Shown: positions 26,184 to 35,542, counted from the stretch's first letter. The stretch is 64,000 nucleotides of DNA from Pedobacter antarcticus (GCF_900112985.1 NZ_FONS01000002.1:1-64000); one strand, 5' to 3'. The notes: a model not told the origin generated them from the sequence alone. Numbers and translations are program-made.

Positions 26184-28172
26184 ATGATTAGACTGCTAGG
26201 GCTTTTAATCTTATTCCCTTTGTTCGCAATCGGGCAAATTCCCATCGAAGAAAACCGGTATTTAGATAGCTTGAGGAAAGTGGCGCAAAACAAGAATATG
26301 GGGGATAGCAGCCGGGCACTTGCTAACTATTTCATCTCAGGATTTTTCTCCAAAACTGATGTAAAACAAGCGAGGATCTACTTAAAAGAAGCTAATAAAC
26401 TGGCAAAGGCACATCCCTTTCTTTTAGCAGGCGTGCCTTTTTACGAAGCCGCATTTCTTCCGGACGACGACGAACGCGGCCTTATCTTATATAAAAAAGC
26501 AGATAGTCTGCTCGCTAAGTTTACTACCGATGAAGCCTACTTGTTCAGATCTAAAATCTGGTTGAACTATGCATCGGTACTCCAGCTTAACGACAAACAG
26601 ACCGAAGCAGTAAATACAATAATTTCCAAATCAATACCCCTGACAAAAAAAGGCAAAGGCGATATTCTCTTATATTTTATGTATGCTGATCTCGCCACAC
26701 TGTTATCCAATATCGGGCAGAATAAGCAATCCAAAGCTTATTTTTCCATGGCAATCGACGGCCTGAAAAAAGTGAAGAGTAACTCCAGCCGGGTAGCGGC
26801 AGTATACGTTGACGCATCTTCAACTTTATGCCTGCTTAAAGAGTACAAACAGGCTGCCGCAATGCTTGATGAAGCGCGCAAGCGTCTCGTCCAATTCCCT
26901 AAATCACCTATTAATTCGCATTTTTATGCTGCAGAGAGCATGTATCTGAATAAGACTTCTGCTTATAAAAAAGCACTGATAAGCGCCGATAAAGGATTAT
27001 CTCTAGCTTCAGAACTGCATACCGAATATATGAATCATGGATTGTTATTGGAAAAGCTGGAATCTTTCAGCAAACTGAAGAATTACAGAGCCGCTGAAAA
27101 AGTATTCTATGAATTGCAGCAGGATGAAATGTTTCAGTCGCTTTCTAATGTCCGACGGAATGCCTATAAAACTATAGCCCAGGTCTATGCTGCAGACAAA
27201 CAATTCCCAAATGCTTATTTCTGGATGGAGCAATACAGCAGGCTGAACGACAGCATCTCAGAAAGTAATATCAAAAAAGAAATTTATGAGATGGAAATCC
27301 GATTCCGTAATCAGGAAAACCTTCATAATATCTCAATGCTAAAATCCCAAAAAGCCAAAGCAGAATTTAGTGCGGCAAATAACAGATTAATGAGCTGGCT
27401 CCTGGCCGTTGCAGTACTATTTTTTCTTCTCCTTTTATTTCTAGTCCTACTTAATTATCAAAAAAGCCGTCGCCTGGCAAGACAGGAAAAAATAAGTTAT
27501 AAGCAGCAGCTCAAAGAGCTGGCCCAGCAGAAACAGCTGCAAGTAGGTTCTGCCCTCATTGAAGGTGAAGAACGCGAACGCAAACGAATGGCCAGAGATT
27601 TACATGATGGGTTAGGTGGCCTGCTTGCCGGAGTCAGACTTCACCTGTCGGCCTTGTTTCAGAAAAACGGACCTCAGACTTCAGAAACGGAAATGGCAAT
27701 AATGGGACAGCTTGACTCTTCATTAAGCGAATTGCGACGCGTCGCAAAAAATATGATGCCGGAAACGCTGATCAAATTCGGTCTGGAGCAAGCGATTCTT
27801 GACCTGTGCATGTCATATTCTACCCCAATACTAAAGATTGAATTTCAGCCTTTTGGAATAAAGACGGATCTACCGGAAAAAAACCAAATTATGATCTACC
27901 GCATTATCCAGGAAATTCTGGCCAACGCGGTACGCCACGCATCGGCCTCGACAATTATGCTCCAGTGCAGTCAGAATGAGAACATCTTCCTGATCACCGC
28001 CGAAGATGATGGAAAAGGCTTTGACACTGATCAGAAAATAGCAACTGCGGGAATGGGCCTGGAAAATATCAAAGCCCGCGTGGAGTATTTGAATGGAAAA
28101 CTCGATCTGAGCTCCAAACCTAATGAAGGAACAATAATAAATATAGAACTGGATGTTTGCAAAACAAGTTAA
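26184..28172 (+). CDS. TPR-containing sensor histidine kinase (NarL-type)
   Basis: A 662-residue membrane kinase. Signal peptide (1-18), a periplasmic region of tetratricopeptide-like helical repeats (about 40-380), one membrane helix (about 405-425, SWLLAVAVLFFLLLLFLVLL), a short coiled coil, then a HisKA_3 dimerisation domain with the phospho-acceptor in RDLHDGLGG (His about 474) and a HATPase_c domain with EILANAVRHA (N box) and DDGKGFD (G box). The input signal is unknown. It is translationally coupled to the response regulator gene by a 20-base overlap. Confidence 0.93.
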   Translation: MIRLLGLLILFPLFAIGQIPIEENRYLDSLRKVAQNKNMGDSSRALANYFISGFFSKTDVKQARIYLKEANKLAKAHPFLLAGVPFYEAAFLPDDDERGLILYKKADSLLAKFTTDEAYLFRSKIWLNYASVLQLNDKQTEAVNTIISKSIPLTKKGKGDILLYFMYADLATLLSNIGQNKQSKAYFSMAIDGLKKVKSNSSRVAAVYVDASSTLCLLKEYKQAAAMLDEARKRLVQFPKSPINSHFYAAESMYLNKTSAYKKALISADKGLSLASELHTEYMNHGLLLEKLESFSKLKNYRAAEKVFYELQQDEMFQSLSNVRRNAYKTIAQVYAADKQFPNAYFWMEQYSRLNDSISESNIKKEIYEMEIRFRNQENLHNISMLKSQKAKAEFSAANNRLMSWLLAVAVLFFLLLLFLVLLNYQKSRRLARQEKISYKQQLKELAQQKQLQVGSALIEGEERERKRMARDLHDGLGGLLAGVRLHLSALFQKNGPQTSETEMAIMGQLDSSLSELRRVAKNMMPETLIKFGLEQAILDLCMSYSTPILKIEFQPFGIKTDLPEKNQIMIYRIIQEILANAVRHASASTIMLQCSQNENIFLITAEDDGKGFDTDQKIATAGMGLENIKARVEYLNGKLDLSSKPNEGTIINIELDVCKTS

Positions 28173-28791
28173 CCTGGTGATCGTAGATGATCATCCTCTG
28201 ATTATTCAAGGCCTGAAAGCACTGCTAAGCTCTCATGAACAACTAAATGTCCTGGCAAGTTTCACCAAAGGACAGGATGTAATCGCTTTTTTGCTAGGCC
28301 AGGAGGTCGATGTCGTCATTCTGGATATCAGCCTGCCGGACTGTAATGGAATGGATATCTGCAGAGAAATAAAAACAATGGCACCAGCTACAAGGGTAAT
28401 TGCCTTGACGAACCATAACGAGCGTAGCTTGATCATGCAGATGCTGCAGAATGGGGCAAATGGTTACTTGCTGAAAAATGCTTCGTCAGAAGAGCTGATT
28501 TCAAGTATTACACAGGTTATGAATGGTCAGCTGAGTTTTAGTACTGGTATTGAAGAAATCATTACTCAACCGGCTGTTTACGAACAAGGGCCTGTGCCAA
28601 AGCTGACACGAAGAGAGCTAGAGGTCCTGAAGCTTATTGCTGCCGGGGAGACGTCAACTGTTATCGCCGATAGGCTTTGTGTAAGTCCGTTAACTATTGA
28701 AATGCACCGGAGAAACCTGCTTCAAAAGTTTAAAGCCAAAAATGTCGCCGTATTAATCCGGATGTCCTTTCAATTGGGTTTAATCAAATAA
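28153..28791 (+). CDS. NarL/LuxR-type response regulator
   Basis: A 212-residue regulator paired with the kinase just upstream. Receiver domain residues 5-120 with acidic pair DD (12-13), phosphorylation site D58 in VILDISLPD, T at ALTNHN and K109-equivalent in YLLKNA. The C-terminal LuxR helix-turn-helix runs from about 148 to 205 (LTRRELEVLKLIAAGETSTV, then CVSPLTIEMHRRNLLQKF). The start overlaps the kinase gene by 20 bases, which fixes a fixed ratio of the two proteins. Targets are unknown. Confidence 0.94.
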   Translation: MFAKQVNLVIVDDHPLIIQGLKALLSSHEQLNVLASFTKGQDVIAFLLGQEVDVVILDISLPDCNGMDICREIKTMAPATRVIALTNHNERSLIMQMLQNGANGYLLKNASSEELISSITQVMNGQLSFSTGIEEIITQPAVYEQGPVPKLTRRELEVLKLIAAGETSTVIADRLCVSPLTIEMHRRNLLQKFKAKNVAVLIRMSFQLGLIK

Positions 28792-28813
28792 TATAAAAAT
28801 CACCTTTATATTA
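28789..28813. terminator. AT-rich hairpin covering two stop codons
   Basis: TAATATAAA (28789-28797) and TTTATATTA (28805-28813) are perfect reverse complements around a 7-base loop. The left arm starts with the stop codon of the response regulator and the right arm ends with the stop codon of the convergent gene. The stem is weak and lacks a T-tract, so termination is only possible. Confidence 0.35.
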
Positions 28814-30112
28814 TCTGTCAATCCGCTTCAACTTATAGTTTCCACTTGCCCCGTCCTTCTCTATTGTATAGCCATCAGTCAATTCAAGTATCCAGCCATC
28901 ACCAAATATTTTTTTATCTTCTGTTCTGGCAGGATTTGAAATTGAAATTTTATCCCAATTTGAGCTCATCAATGCGCCATTTTCAACTGTCAAAATACCC
29001 CATAAATCTGTAACCCTGATATTCGGGTAAACCGTTCCTTTATCTTCTATCGGAATAATATTCCTCGGATCGAACGAAACATTCATTTTCTCGAATTTTA
29101 TCTCAAAATGAGGTTGATCAATAAATTTCAATCGATATTCGGCGATGAGCTGTCTAGTTTTTTCTTCTCTTTCTTTTTCCTGCTCAATTATTACTTCTCC
29201 ATTATAATTAATGGATATGTTTTCGACCGTTGTTTTTAAGTCTGTCGGGATGTTGACATTAAATGCCCTAATAAGATAGGCAGTTAAATCAGTTTCTGCC
29301 GTGATTTTTTTAGCCCTTGCTTTGTTTTTATTATACAGTAGATAAAAATAAACAGGAGTAGTATAATAGGCAAATGAACGAACGAATGTGGGGTTTCTAA
29401 AAAAGCCATCTATCCCATTCAAAAAAAATGTTGTTGTCTGTGCTTTGTTTCTACCACTAACTATAACTCCAGTAAATTCTGCAATTCCTTCATTTAATTC
29501 CAATATATTTTCAGTAAAATCTGATTTACTATAGAGTGCATGCCGGTATTTCCTAAAGGTCAGGGCATTTGTCAGATGCTGCTGTAATTCTTTTTCTGAA
29601 GAGGATTCGATTGCTTTCTTCAGTGCTTCCAATTCTAAACGCAGATAAACTCTTCCGTCTTTTTGATCAAGGTGATTATTCTCAACGTTACTGAGTGTAA
29701 AGCCCAGGGATGGTTGGATACGGTGAAATGACTCATGGGCTAGTAAATTAATCCTGTCTTGCTTGTTTTGAGGAAGGGGGAGCATAATCATAGCCCACCT
29801 CTTCCCATTCCAGTTTATAGCTGTATTAGCAATATTGATATTACCAGGCAAAACTCCGGAATAAATATTCCCGTTAAGCTTTAATATACCTGTAGTATCA
29901 GATTCGTTTGCAAAAAGTTCCCTGGTCTGGGGGTCAATTAAAATCATAGGTCCGTATAAACCTTTATCCCAAAGTCCGGTGCTCTTCTCTGAAGCTCTTT
30001 TAATTTCATCAAAAAAAACGGAAATACTGTCGTGGAGGGTACTCTGCTTTTGCCCCAGTACATTTTGTGCGAATAAAAAAAATACAGTTATTAAAATGGC
30101 GTTTCTTATCAT
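28811..30112 (-). CDS. Secreted protein with HExxH motif, possible zinc metallopeptidase
   Basis: A 433-residue exported protein with signal peptide (1-20, ending VLGQ). I do not recognise its family. The segment INLLAHESFHRIQ holds HExxH (126-130), and ELNEGIAEFTG (about 205-215) supplies glutamates E208 and E212 that could be the third zinc ligand, as in gluzincins, though the spacing of about 80 residues is longer than in most. The C-terminal 130 residues read as a separate beta-rich domain. It stands alone and is convergent with the two-component pair. Peptidase activity is inference. Confidence 0.65.
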   Translation of the reverse strand: MIRNAILITVFFLFAQNVLGQKQSTLHDSISVFFDEIKRASEKSTGLWDKGLYGPMILIDPQTRELFANESDTTGILKLNGNIYSGVLPGNINIANTAINWNGKRWAMIMLPLPQNKQDRINLLAHESFHRIQPSLGFTLSNVENNHLDQKDGRVYLRLELEALKKAIESSSEKELQQHLTNALTFRKYRHALYSKSDFTENILELNEGIAEFTGVIVSGRNKAQTTTFFLNGIDGFFRNPTFVRSFAYYTTPVYFYLLYNKNKARAKKITAETDLTAYLIRAFNVNIPTDLKTTVENISINYNGEVIIEQEKEREEKTRQLIAEYRLKFIDQPHFEIKFEKMNVSFDPRNIIPIEDKGTVYPNIRVTDLWGILTVENGALMSSNWDKISISNPARTEDKKIFGDGWILELTDGYTIEKDGASGNYKLKRIDR

Positions 30113-30221
30113 TGAATTTTAATCTTAAGAATCTAGATTCCTAATATAATAAATTGCCTAATTAGAGATGGTATTTCATCAACCCAACGTAATCCGATTA
30201 CTAGAAATCAGCGAAAAGGTC

Positions 30222-30261
30222 AAAAAAAAACCTTGCAAATCAATGATTGCAAGGTTTTTTT
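30222..30261 (-). terminator. Intrinsic terminator of tRNA-Ser
   Basis: Minus strand AACCTTGCAA, an 8-base loop with TCATTGAT, TTGCAAGGTT and a run of T. It begins 5 bases past the tRNA 3' end. Confidence 0.9.
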
Positions 30262-30265
30262 GTTG

Positions 30266-30353
30266 CGGAGAGAGAGGGATTCGAACCCTCGATACCCTTT
30301 TGAGGTATACACACTTTCCAGGCGTGCTCCTTCAACCACTCGGACACCTCTCC
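30266..30353 (-). tRNA. tRNA-Ser (anticodon GGA)
   Basis: Read on the minus strand the 88-base sequence folds as a class II tRNA: acceptor GGAGAGG with TCTCTCC and discriminator G, D-arm GTCCGAGTGGTTGAAGGAGC, anticodon arm CACGC-CTGGAAA-GTGTG with anticodon GGA, a long variable arm (TATACCTCAAAAGGGTAT) and T-arm GAGGG-TTCGAAT-CCCTC. The long variable arm and GGA give serine, reading UCC and UCU. CCA is not encoded. Confidence 0.96.
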
Positions 30354-30364
30354 TTGGAGGAGTG

Positions 30365-30398
30365 CAAAAGTAGCATTTTTTTTGACTCTTAAAACAAA
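30365..30398 (-). promoter_or_regulatory. Promoter of tRNA-Ser
   Basis: Minus strand TACTTTTG (30365-30372) is a perfect TAnnTTTG, 11 bases from the tRNA 5' end; TTTG at 30395-30398 is 22 bases upstream, slightly long. The element fills the gap between pyk and the tRNA, reaching the last bases of the pyk region. Confidence 0.6.
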
Positions 30399-31829
30399 TT
30401 AATCAAGAACTGTTACTTTAACCATATTCGTCTTGCCTTGTTTTTCCATTGGAACAGCAGCAGTATTAATCAATACGTCGCCTTTCTTAACAAGCTTCAT
30501 CTTGACAAGCAGTTCATTAACATCCAGGATAGTCTCATCTGTACTCTCAAATTTGTCATAATAAAAAGCACGTACGCCCCAAACTAAACTTAAAGTATTT
30601 AGTAATTGAAGATTATTTGTGAAAATATAAGTAAGTGCTTCCGGACGGTGACTTGAAATTTCGAAAGCAGTATAACCGCTCACGGTCATCGAGACAATAC
30701 CGACAGCGCTGGTTTGTTTAGCAAGGAAACAAGCAGAGTCGCAAACAGCATCACTAAGGAATGTAGCTGATTTCGGTTTAAGGAATTTCTCTACGTTGAA
30801 CGGATAGTTGTTTTGCTCGATATTCTGGATGATCTTCTGCATAGTTTCGATAACAATCAGTGGAAACTCACCAACTGATGTTTCGCCACTTAGCATCACA
30901 GCGTCAGCTCCGTCAAGTACCGAGTTAGCCACGTCATTCACTTCTGCACGTGTTGGTCTTGGGGTAGTGATCATGCTTTCCAGCATCTGTGTTGCAATAA
31001 TTACCGGTTTTGAAGCAGCAATACATTTCTGAACGATCATTTTTTGCAATAAAGGAACTTCTTCCATCGGCATTTCAACACCAAGGTCTCCACGTGCAAC
31101 CATGATTCCGTCAGAAACTGCTATAATTTCATCAATATTAGCAATAGCCTCTGGTTTCTCGATTTTAGCGATAACCCTTGCTCCTTTACCTCTTGCTTTG
31201 ATAATATCTTTCAGCTCAGTTATATCTGCAGCATTTCTCACAAATGATAAACCGATCCAGTCAACATCATTTTCTAGAACGAATTCAAGGTTTTTTCTGT
31301 CTTCAGGAGTAAGTGAAGGAATAGATACTTTGGTGTTTGGCAGGTTGACTCCTTTTCTTGATGTCAGAATACCACCATGTACCACTTCACAAATAACTTC
31401 GTCTTCAAGGTTGGTTTCAATAACCTTCATTTGCAGTTTACCATCATCTAAAAGGATGATTTCGCCTGCTTTAACGTCTTTAGGGAAGCTTGTATAAGTG
31501 ATGTAGATACGCTCTTCATTACCGATGCATTCTTTCGTAGTAATAACGGTACGGCTACCGTTAACCAGGTGAATACCACCATCTTTTACGATTCCAATAC
31601 GGATTTTAGGCCCTTGCAAATCGGCAAGAATACCAACGTTATAGTTATATTTTTTATTAATTGAGCGGATCGTATCCAGGACTTCCTGGTGATCTGCCTG
31701 AGAACCATGTGAAAAATTTAATCTGCAAACATCTAGTCCTGCATTAAACATGCTGTATAAAACATCTGGTTTTGCCGAAGCAGGGCCTAGCGTGGCTACA
31801 ATTTTTGTTCTGGAATGAAAGGGTTTCAT
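30399..31829 (-). CDS. pyk: Pyruvate kinase
   Basis: Last step of glycolysis: phosphoenolpyruvate plus ADP to pyruvate plus ATP, in the cytoplasm. The 476-residue enzyme shows TKIVATLGPAS at the N-terminus, LNFSHGSQADH, the catalytic lysine signature VIAKIEKPEAIANIDEI, MVARGDLGVEMP and MLSGETSVGEFP (K+/Mg2+ site region). The C-terminal regulatory domain is present and of normal size. The stop codon lies 45 bases from the tRNA-Ser gene, which has its own promoter in between. No terminator of its own is visible, so readthrough into the tRNA is possible. Confidence 0.98.
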   Translation of the reverse strand: MKPFHSRTKIVATLGPASAKPDVLYSMFNAGLDVCRLNFSHGSQADHQEVLDTIRSINKKYNYNVGILADLQGPKIRIGIVKDGGIHLVNGSRTVITTKECIGNEERIYITYTSFPKDVKAGEIILLDDGKLQMKVIETNLEDEVICEVVHGGILTSRKGVNLPNTKVSIPSLTPEDRKNLEFVLENDVDWIGLSFVRNAADITELKDIIKARGKGARVIAKIEKPEAIANIDEIIAVSDGIMVARGDLGVEMPMEEVPLLQKMIVQKCIAASKPVIIATQMLESMITTPRPTRAEVNDVANSVLDGADAVMLSGETSVGEFPLIVIETMQKIIQNIEQNNYPFNVEKFLKPKSATFLSDAVCDSACFLAKQTSAVGIVSMTVSGYTAFEISSHRPEALTYIFTNNLQLLNTLSLVWGVRAFYYDKFESTDETILDVNELLVKMKLVKKGDVLINTAAVPMEKQGKTNMVKVTVLD

Positions 31830-31969
31830 CTTGAGTTACTTTATTGGTTACTGACAAACTAAATAAGGTTTTTCGCTTTAAAAACCAATGTTTGTCTGGT
31901 TAATTTTGTTATTTAACGAATGCTGTCAGAATCAAATATAGTGTATTTAATACACCTTACATATAAAAT

Positions 31970-32389
31970 TTATATGACCAAATTCTCATGAGACTTTAGT
32001 TTTAGCGGATCAATCTGCGCAGCAACCTGAATATCAGGCAGTTTATTTAGTCCAGAGAGAATAGAATTCAGATCTTCTTTGTCCATATAGCCTTGAATGA
32101 CCATGAAATAATCAACCTTATTCATCTCAGGAATTAAAAATCCTTCCCTGTTTCTATTTGCCACGACAAAAAAAGTATTATCACCCTCTTCAATATAAAA
32201 ATAATATTTCGAGTAGGCCCTGGCAGGTTCATCTACGTTAAAAAAAACCTCATGATCTTCTATTTTTTCAAAATCAAGATGAAGTCTGGTATTGATCTGA
32301 TGGCATAGCACATAGTCCTTCAGGGACGCTGTAATCGCGATTAAGATGAAATCCAGGTCCAGCGATAATTTTAAATAGGTTTTGTTCAA
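31970..32389 (-). CDS. IPExxxVDY family protein
   Basis: A 139-residue cytoplasmic protein of a Bacteroidota-specific family named for the motif seen here as IPEMNKVDYF (about residues 92-101). Function is not known. There is no signal peptide or membrane segment; strands such as SKYYFYIEEGDNTFFVVANR suggest a compact alpha/beta fold. It is divergent from acpP, matching my recollection of its usual place beside acpP-fabF-rnc and pyk in related genomes. Confidence 0.9.
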   Translation of the reverse strand: MNKTYLKLSLDLDFILIAITASLKDYVLCHQINTRLHLDFEKIEDHEVFFNVDEPARAYSKYYFYIEEGDNTFFVVANRNREGFLIPEMNKVDYFMVIQGYMDKEDLNSILSGLNKLPDIQVAAQIDPLKLKSHENLVI

Positions 32390-32488
32390 AGCAGATGGAT
32401 AAGATTATTTGAGGATACGAAATTATAAAACTAATTTTGCTTTACTGTTTGAAATAAAAACATTAAAATTGATAGAGAAATAAAAACA

Positions 32489-32519
32489 TTTGAAATGTGT
32501 TAGAATTTATTTTTCTTTG
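32489..32519 (+). promoter_or_regulatory. Promoter of acpP-fabF-rnc
   Basis: TTTG (32489-32492), exactly 19 bases, TTTCTTTG (32512-32519), one mismatch from TAnnTTTG. The predicted transcription start near 32525 leaves a leader of about 29 bases before the acpP start. Confidence 0.65.
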
Positions 32520-32553
32520 CACTGAATTATTTAACCCATTAAATTATAACATT

Positions 32554-32790
32554 ATGTCTGATATTGCTTCAAGAGTTAAGGCTATTATCGTTGAAAAATT
32601 AGGAGTGGATGAGAGCGAGGTTACACCAGAAGCTTCTTTCACTAATGACCTAGGTGCAGATTCTTTGGATACTGTAGAACTTATCATGGAATTCGAAAAA
32701 GAATTCAATGTAGCTATTCCTGATGACCAAGCAGAGACTATCGGTACTGTTGGTCAAGCAATTGCTTACCTTGAGAAAAACGTAAAGTAG
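32554..32790 (+). CDS. acpP: Acyl carrier protein
   Basis: Carrier of the growing fatty acyl chain on a phosphopantetheine arm. The 78-residue protein has the invariant attachment site DSL (Ser37) in [13 protein letters not shown] and the acidic helix II MEFEKEF. The longest frame opens at 32497 within the promoter region; the ATG at 32554 gives the standard MSDIASRVK start and length. It is first in an operon with fabF, 29 bases downstream, and rnc. Confidence 0.98.
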   Translation: MSDIASRVKAIIVEKLGVDESEVTPEASFTNDLGADSLDTVELIMEFEKEFNVAIPDDQAETIGTVGQAIAYLEKNVK

Positions 32791-32819
32791 AACATACGGT
32801 CTCCGTATAATCCGTATAA

Positions 32820-34073
32820 ATGGAATTAAAAAGAGTAGTCGTTACAGGTATTGGTGCGCTCACTCCAATTGGCAATACACTCCCGGAATTCTGGGAGAAT
32901 TTGTTAAAAGGTGTGAGCGGCGCTGCGCCTATTACAAGTTTTGATACAGAAAAATTCAAGACAAAATTCGCATGTGAGCTTAAAAACTTCCGGGTAGAAG
33001 ACTTTCTGGAAAAAAAAGAAGCCCGCAAATTAGATCCATTTGTTCAGTATGCTATCGTTTCTACTGATGAAGCCGTCAAAGACGGCGGATTTGATTTCTC
33101 AAAACTGGATACAAACCGTATTGGTGTAATCTGGGGCTCCGGAATTGGTGGTATTAAGACCTTTCTGGATGAAATGAGAAATTATTATGCCGGTGACGGC
33201 ACTCCCCGCATTAATCCTTTCTTTATCCCGAAAATGATCATTGACATTGTCACAGGTCATATTTCTATTAAGTATGGATTGCGCGGTCCGAATTTCGCAA
33301 CTGTATCTGCCTGTGCATCATCAACTAATGCAATGATTGACGCTTACAATTATATTCGCCTGGATATGGCAGATATTATTATAAGCGGAGGATCCGAAGC
33401 AATAATTAATGAGGCCGGAATCGGTGGATTCAATGCGATGCATGCCCTTTCAACCAGAAATGATGACCCATCTACGGCTTCCCGCCCTTTTGATAAGGAC
33501 AGGGATGGTTTCGTAGCAGGCGAAGGTGCCGGAACAATTATTCTGGAAGAGCTGGAACATGCGAAAGCACGCGGTGCCAAAATCTACGCTGAATTAGTAG
33601 GCGGAGGAATGAGCGCCGATGCAAATCATATCACCGCCCCACATCCCCAGGGACTTGGCGCTAAGATGGTTATGACCAATGCGTTGAAAGATGCAGGTAT
33701 GAAAACCTCTGATATTGATTACATCAATGTCCACGGAACCTCTACTCCATTAGGTGACATCAGTGAAACTAAAGCAATTGTTGACCTTTTTGGTGAAGAT
33801 GCTTACAAATTGAATATCAGTTCGACCAAATCAATGACCGGTCACCTTTTAGGTGCAGCCGGAGCTGTTGAAGCGATTGCTGCCATTCTAGCTGTAAAAT
33901 ACGACATCATTCCGCCAACAATTAATCACTTCACAGACGATCCTGATTTTGATCCGAAACTGAATTTCACATTCAATACGCCGCAAAAACGCGAAGTTCG
34001 TGCGGCGCTGAGTAATACTTTCGGTTTTGGCGGACACAATGCCTCGGTTATTTTTAAAAAATACGAGGAGTAA
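32820..34073 (+). CDS. fabF: Beta-ketoacyl-ACP synthase II
   Basis: Elongating condensing enzyme of fatty acid synthesis: malonyl-ACP plus acyl-ACP to 3-ketoacyl-ACP. The 417-residue length is standard. The catalytic triad is C165 in TVSACASSTN, H305 in NVHGTSTPLGD and H342 in KSMTGHLLGAAG; the C-terminal glycine loop SNTFGFGGHNASVIF is intact. It sits between acpP and rnc, 29 and 25 bases apart, the usual arrangement in this phylum and others. Confidence 0.98.
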   Translation: MELKRVVVTGIGALTPIGNTLPEFWENLLKGVSGAAPITSFDTEKFKTKFACELKNFRVEDFLEKKEARKLDPFVQYAIVSTDEAVKDGGFDFSKLDTNRIGVIWGSGIGGIKTFLDEMRNYYAGDGTPRINPFFIPKMIIDIVTGHISIKYGLRGPNFATVSACASSTNAMIDAYNYIRLDMADIIISGGSEAIINEAGIGGFNAMHALSTRNDDPSTASRPFDKDRDGFVAGEGAGTIILEELEHAKARGAKIYAELVGGGMSADANHITAPHPQGLGAKMVMTNALKDAGMKTSDIDYINVHGTSTPLGDISETKAIVDLFGEDAYKLNISSTKSMTGHLLGAAGAVEAIAAILAVKYDIIPPTINHFTDDPDFDPKLNFTFNTPQKREVRAALSNTFGFGGHNASVIFKKYEE

Positions 34074-34098
34074 TCATGCCACAATCCAATAGAATTTA

Positions 34099-34827
34099 AT
34101 GCCCCTATTCGACCTCTATAAGCTTTATTTATCTCCTGATAAGGATTTTGTAAAGAAGCTGAAAAACATGCTGGGCTTTGTGCCGGGAAATACCACTTTG
34201 TATAAAATGGCATTCAGGCACAGGTCTGTAGCTAAAGTTCTAAAGAACGGTAGCCGAAGCAGTAATGAGCGTTTAGAATTCCTTGGTGATGCAATATTAG
34301 GCTCGGTGATTGCAGAGCTCCTCTTTAAGCATTATCCGTATAAGGAAGAGGGTTTTCTTACTGAGATGCGCTCTAAAATCGTCAACAGGGCGAACCTTAA
34401 TCAGCTTGCCAGAAAGATGGGCTTTGATCAACTGATTGTTTTTGACCAGCGCATGGTTAACATGCAGACCAAACATCACTCAATGCTTGGTGATGCTTTT
34501 GAGGCACTGATTGGAGCAGTTTACCTGGACAAAGGCTATAATTTCACTAAAGAATTACTGCTTAAAAGAATCGTTAAGCCTTATATTGACATCCATACAC
34601 TGGAGCAAACTGAGACAAATTTCAAAAGTAAACTGATCGAATGGTGCCAGCGGCATGCAAAGGATATAACTTTTGAAATTGCAGAAAACAGTGAAGGTGA
34701 AAGCCCCAAACTATTTACAATACAGGCAATGATTGATGGCGAGAGTTTTGGAATCGGACGAGATTATAATAAGAAAAATGCCGAAAAACAGGCTGCTGAA
34801 AAAGCCTGTGCAGCGCTTGATATCTAA
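34099..34827 (+). CDS. rnc: Ribonuclease III
   Basis: Endonuclease that cleaves double-stranded RNA in rRNA and mRNA processing. The 242-residue protein has the signature NERLEFLGDA (56-65) with acidic residues E57, E60 and D64, then the second acidic cluster in MLGDAFEALIGAVYLDKGY. A C-terminal double-stranded RNA-binding domain (about 170-240) ends with NKKNAEKQAAEKACAAL. Its stop codon is one base from the stop of the convergent gene; no terminator lies between. Confidence 0.97.
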   Translation: MPLFDLYKLYLSPDKDFVKKLKNMLGFVPGNTTLYKMAFRHRSVAKVLKNGSRSSNERLEFLGDAILGSVIAELLFKHYPYKEEGFLTEMRSKIVNRANLNQLARKMGFDQLIVFDQRMVNMQTKHHSMLGDAFEALIGAVYLDKGYNFTKELLLKRIVKPYIDIHTLEQTETNFKSKLIEWCQRHAKDITFEIAENSEGESPKLFTIQAMIDGESFGIGRDYNKKNAEKQAAEKACAALDI

Positions 34828-34828
34828 A

Positions 34829-35542
34829 CTACTTCTTCTTCAAAGTGTCGGTATATTGCTGATAAGAATCTCTGATATACTTAACCGCGTCATAAGAAGT
34901 CCAATGCTTGGATTTTTCATAATCGGGACGGTAGTTCAGCATAAATTTCTCCAGCTCTGCCCCTTCTAAATCAGTATTATTACGGATCAAAGACTCATTA
35001 AAAAAACCATCAACCTGGGTCTGCTGCATTTCGGTTGCATAATATTTCCCAAACCTTCTCGCATTTTTAGGCGTTTTACCGAATAGCTCATAAAGTGCTG
35101 TCAACGGTTTAAAGAAATAAGACAACACTGGTGGCTTACCCTGATAGAATGAACCTTTATTACGAAATTCCTGTTTAATTTCATCCAACTCCATCTTTTT
35201 AGACTTGCCCCTGATGTTCACCTCACTCAAGGTCGTAGACTCCCTGTTAAGAGTAATAACCATATCTTTACTGGATACAACAACTACTTTTCTGTCCCTG
35301 AAATCTCTTTTAACTACGACTAGTGTATCACCGTTGAGCGCTTTAATTCTAAAAAGTCCCATATCATTACTTCCAACAGTATAACCAGTCCGCTGATTGG
35401 TAATTTCGGCTAGTGCAATCCGCGTAGACGCACCGCTAACCATGACAACTCCGTTTAACGAGAACTCATCTTGTGCTTTCAGTCCGGCTGCCGAGAACAG
35501 CAGGATGATCATCAAAAAGTATTTATAAACTCTCGCTCCCAT
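34829..35542 (-). CDS. Secreted carboxypeptidase-like regulatory domain protein
   Basis: A 237-residue exported protein. After a signal peptide (about 1-23, ending LKAQ) comes a CarboxypepD_reg-like beta-sandwich, FSLNGVVMVSGASTRIALAE through LSEVNIRG, the same module found at the N-terminus of TonB-dependent receptors. The remaining 130 residues are helical with many lysines and match no family I know. There is no receptor barrel. It is probably a periplasmic or outer-membrane-associated protein of unknown role. Confidence 0.82.
   Translation of the reverse strand: MGARVYKYFLMIILLFSAAGLKAQDEFSLNGVVMVSGASTRIALAEITNQRTGYTVGSNDMGLFRIKALNGDTLVVVKRDFRDRKVVVVSSKDMVITLNRESTTLSEVNIRGKSKKMELDEIKQEFRNKGSFYQGKPPVLSYFFKPLTALYELFGKTPKNARRFGKYYATEMQQTQVDGFFNESLIRNNTDLEGAELEKFMLNYRPDYEKSKHWTSYDAVKYIRDSYQQYTDTLKKK

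Noticed and set aside
30168..30392. 74-codon plus-strand frame over the tRNA region
   Set aside because: It reads the antisense strand of tRNA-Ser; the GERGIRTLDT-like peptide is a well-known false annotation made from tRNA complements.
32738..33028. Minus-strand frame over the acpP-fabF junction, and frames such as 1291-1713, 6496-6747, 15140-15544 and 56921-57463
   Set aside because: All lie antisense or out of frame inside well-identified genes and have no recognisable domain.
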